NCBI GenBank assembly: GCA_964019165.1
Contig: OZ025281.1
Location: forward strand, 3,416,240-3,480,239
Origin: Mastigias papua
Taxonomy: Eukaryota > Cnidaria > Scyphozoa > Rhizostomeae > Mastigiidae
Direction: 5' to 3'
DNA length: 64,000 bases
Shown here in pieces: positions 62,901 through 64,000 of this stretch. The position numbers and the translations under genes are program-made. The notes under the pieces are model-generated. The model saw only the letters and a program-made list of their open reading frames with translations, searched no databases and was not told the DNA's origin. The stretch's first letter is position 1. Each line of letters starts with the position of its first letter.

Positions 62901-63512
62901 TTTAGGAAGAGGTTCTCGGTCAGATAATTCTAGATGGCTGGTTCTACTGAATTGATTTACTATTTCTTTATGAGCATGCTTAATTTCATGGTTATATTGC
63001 TCTGCAAATAATTCTGTCACATCGGCTTCAAGGTTCACATTCTCGGAGTTGCGAATGTCATTAATTAGTTCTTGTATCTCATTATCATTAAAGTTTTGAG
63101 CATCCACTACTGGTTCACAATTCTCGTTATTAGTGTTTTCCTCAGTCATATTCCTCATTGATTCAACAGCGGTATCTACATTCACTTCATGTCTAATCTG
63201 GTCGATCTCAGCATCTGAAAGTCTTTTATTTTTGAATATATCTCTACGTACATTTCCCAATGTGTTTGGATTAAGCTATTTACATACATTTGGTCCGACT
63301 ATATTTCTCCATTCAACAAAAGTTTCCTCCGTATTGTTGCTATTTGGTCTAGATTGGGCGATGTAAAACGCTCTCAGAACATTTTTATAGTCCTTTCGAG
63401 TCCATTTTATTCGTTTTGATCTTGTCGAATTATTTGATGTTGTCACTATAGGTTCAGGGTTAGGAAAATCCTGGTTCTGATAACCTGATAGATCAACTGT
63501 TTGAGAGTTCAT
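59966..63512 (-). pseudogene. R2-superfamily non-LTR retrotransposon, near full length, decayed
   Basis: On the minus strand the order is: a Trp-containing RIKWTRKDYKNVLRAFY block that looks Myb/SANT-like (63512-63276), an in-frame TAG, a long basic linker (63260-62200) with KSPGIDKIPNF, a frameshift, RT motifs NYRPITCLPTTYKLL, EQKGC, AWIDYKKAFDSV (62223-61645), an in-frame TGA at 61645-61647, GIFQGGSLSPLLF, the catalytic HMDDLKL (about 61507-61515), another shift, and finally ORF 60871-59966. The last holds a CX2CX8HX4C zinc knuckle (CRLCDKF...HLISSC) and RPDIIIKDF...VIDMSIP, the PD-(D/E)xK restriction-like endonuclease. This layout is that of the R2/R4/Rex6/NeSL group, which cut and prime at the insertion site. 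At least four lesions make this copy inactive. Confidence 0.87.
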
Positions 63513-64000
63513 TCCAGTCGCAGACTTTTTGACCTCAGGCTGGTTTCTCCCTGAGGGACGTGGCGTTCACCCGCGCGACGGCGATGCGGTATGATTTGGT
63601 TCTGGTTTTCATTATGAATGAAGATGCATTTTATCCTTACTGGCAAGGGACGGAATATTTCGCGCCAGATGTCACCTGGAACTTCAAGTCCACGCGTATT
63701 TAGTGAATTTAAGGTTGCACCACCACCAGTGTTTTTATCGAGACACCATCTCTAGATGAATGCCAACCAAGGCTCAAGAGCTGATTACCTGCCCATGAGA
63801 CAGACTAGCCCCCGCCGGATGCCAACTATGGCGCGGCATAAGGGTCAAAAATGGGTCGTCGTAATGGTAGGTCGTCGTAGCTAACAGGAGCTACACCTTG
63901 CTCAAGGGTGACCTGGAGGTAGTTGTGGCTAAAGGTAACCTCATTATCCCACGTCGTAACTCCACAACCGGATGTAGTTTTTTGTCATACCCAGGACATT
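63513..64000 (-). other. Probable 5' region of the R2-superfamily element
   Basis: This end is richer in GC than the rest of the window and lies immediately upstream, on the minus strand, of the retrotransposon ORF. The repeated GTTGGCAT near 63755 and 63825 (opposite strand) hints at folded RNA. The true 5' border is probably beyond the window. Confidence 0.45.

Overview
The window is animal (metazoan) nuclear DNA, most likely from an invertebrate. It is AT-rich, has spliced exons with GT/AG borders, long (TA)n tracts, minisatellites, and fragments of several animal-type transposable elements (Penelope-like, non-LTR, BEL/Pao, hAT- and pogo-like). I cannot name the species from sequence alone.

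Left edge (1-6.3 kb): the last three exons of a PPP1R8/NIPP1 homologue (nuclear inhibitor of protein phosphatase 1) on the + strand, with small non-autonomous transposons in and around them.

Main body (9-59.8 kb): a tandem array of eight single-exon genes or gene remnants for SLC7-type (LAT / b0,+AT-like) amino-acid transporters, all on the + strand. They form two groups. Group A is A1 at 10.4 kb, A2 at 20.1 kb with a premature stop, and A3 at 27.6 kb. Group B is B1 at 34.6 kb (truncated by a repeat), B2 at 37.0 kb, B3 at 42.4 kb, B4 at 48.2 kb and B5 at 56.9 kb. Copies in a group share flanking DNA, so they arose by segmental duplication, and B3/B5 show gene conversion or a breakpoint inside the coding sequence. 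All copies lack a cysteine in the extracellular loop that SLC7 light chains use to disulfide-bond an SLC3 heavy chain. Five intact ORFs look functional (A1, A3, B2, B3, B4) plus B5; A2 and B1 look disabled.

Between the transporters lie mobile-element debris and repeats: a non-LTR reverse transcriptase piece sandwiched between two minisatellites (13.7-15.7 kb), a multi-copy uncharacterised protein remnant and a Penelope-like RT (23.1-25.7 kb), a second Penelope-like RT remnant (30 kb), a perfect inverted repeat whose arm contains a hammerhead ribozyme fold (31.7-31.85 kb), a tRNA-like sequence enclosed by terminal inverted repeats (31.96-32.09 kb), and a BEL/Pao integrase remnant (54-55.1 kb).

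Right edge (59.97-64.0 kb): a decayed, nearly full-length R2-superfamily non-LTR retrotransposon on the minus strand, with its 5' region running to the window end.
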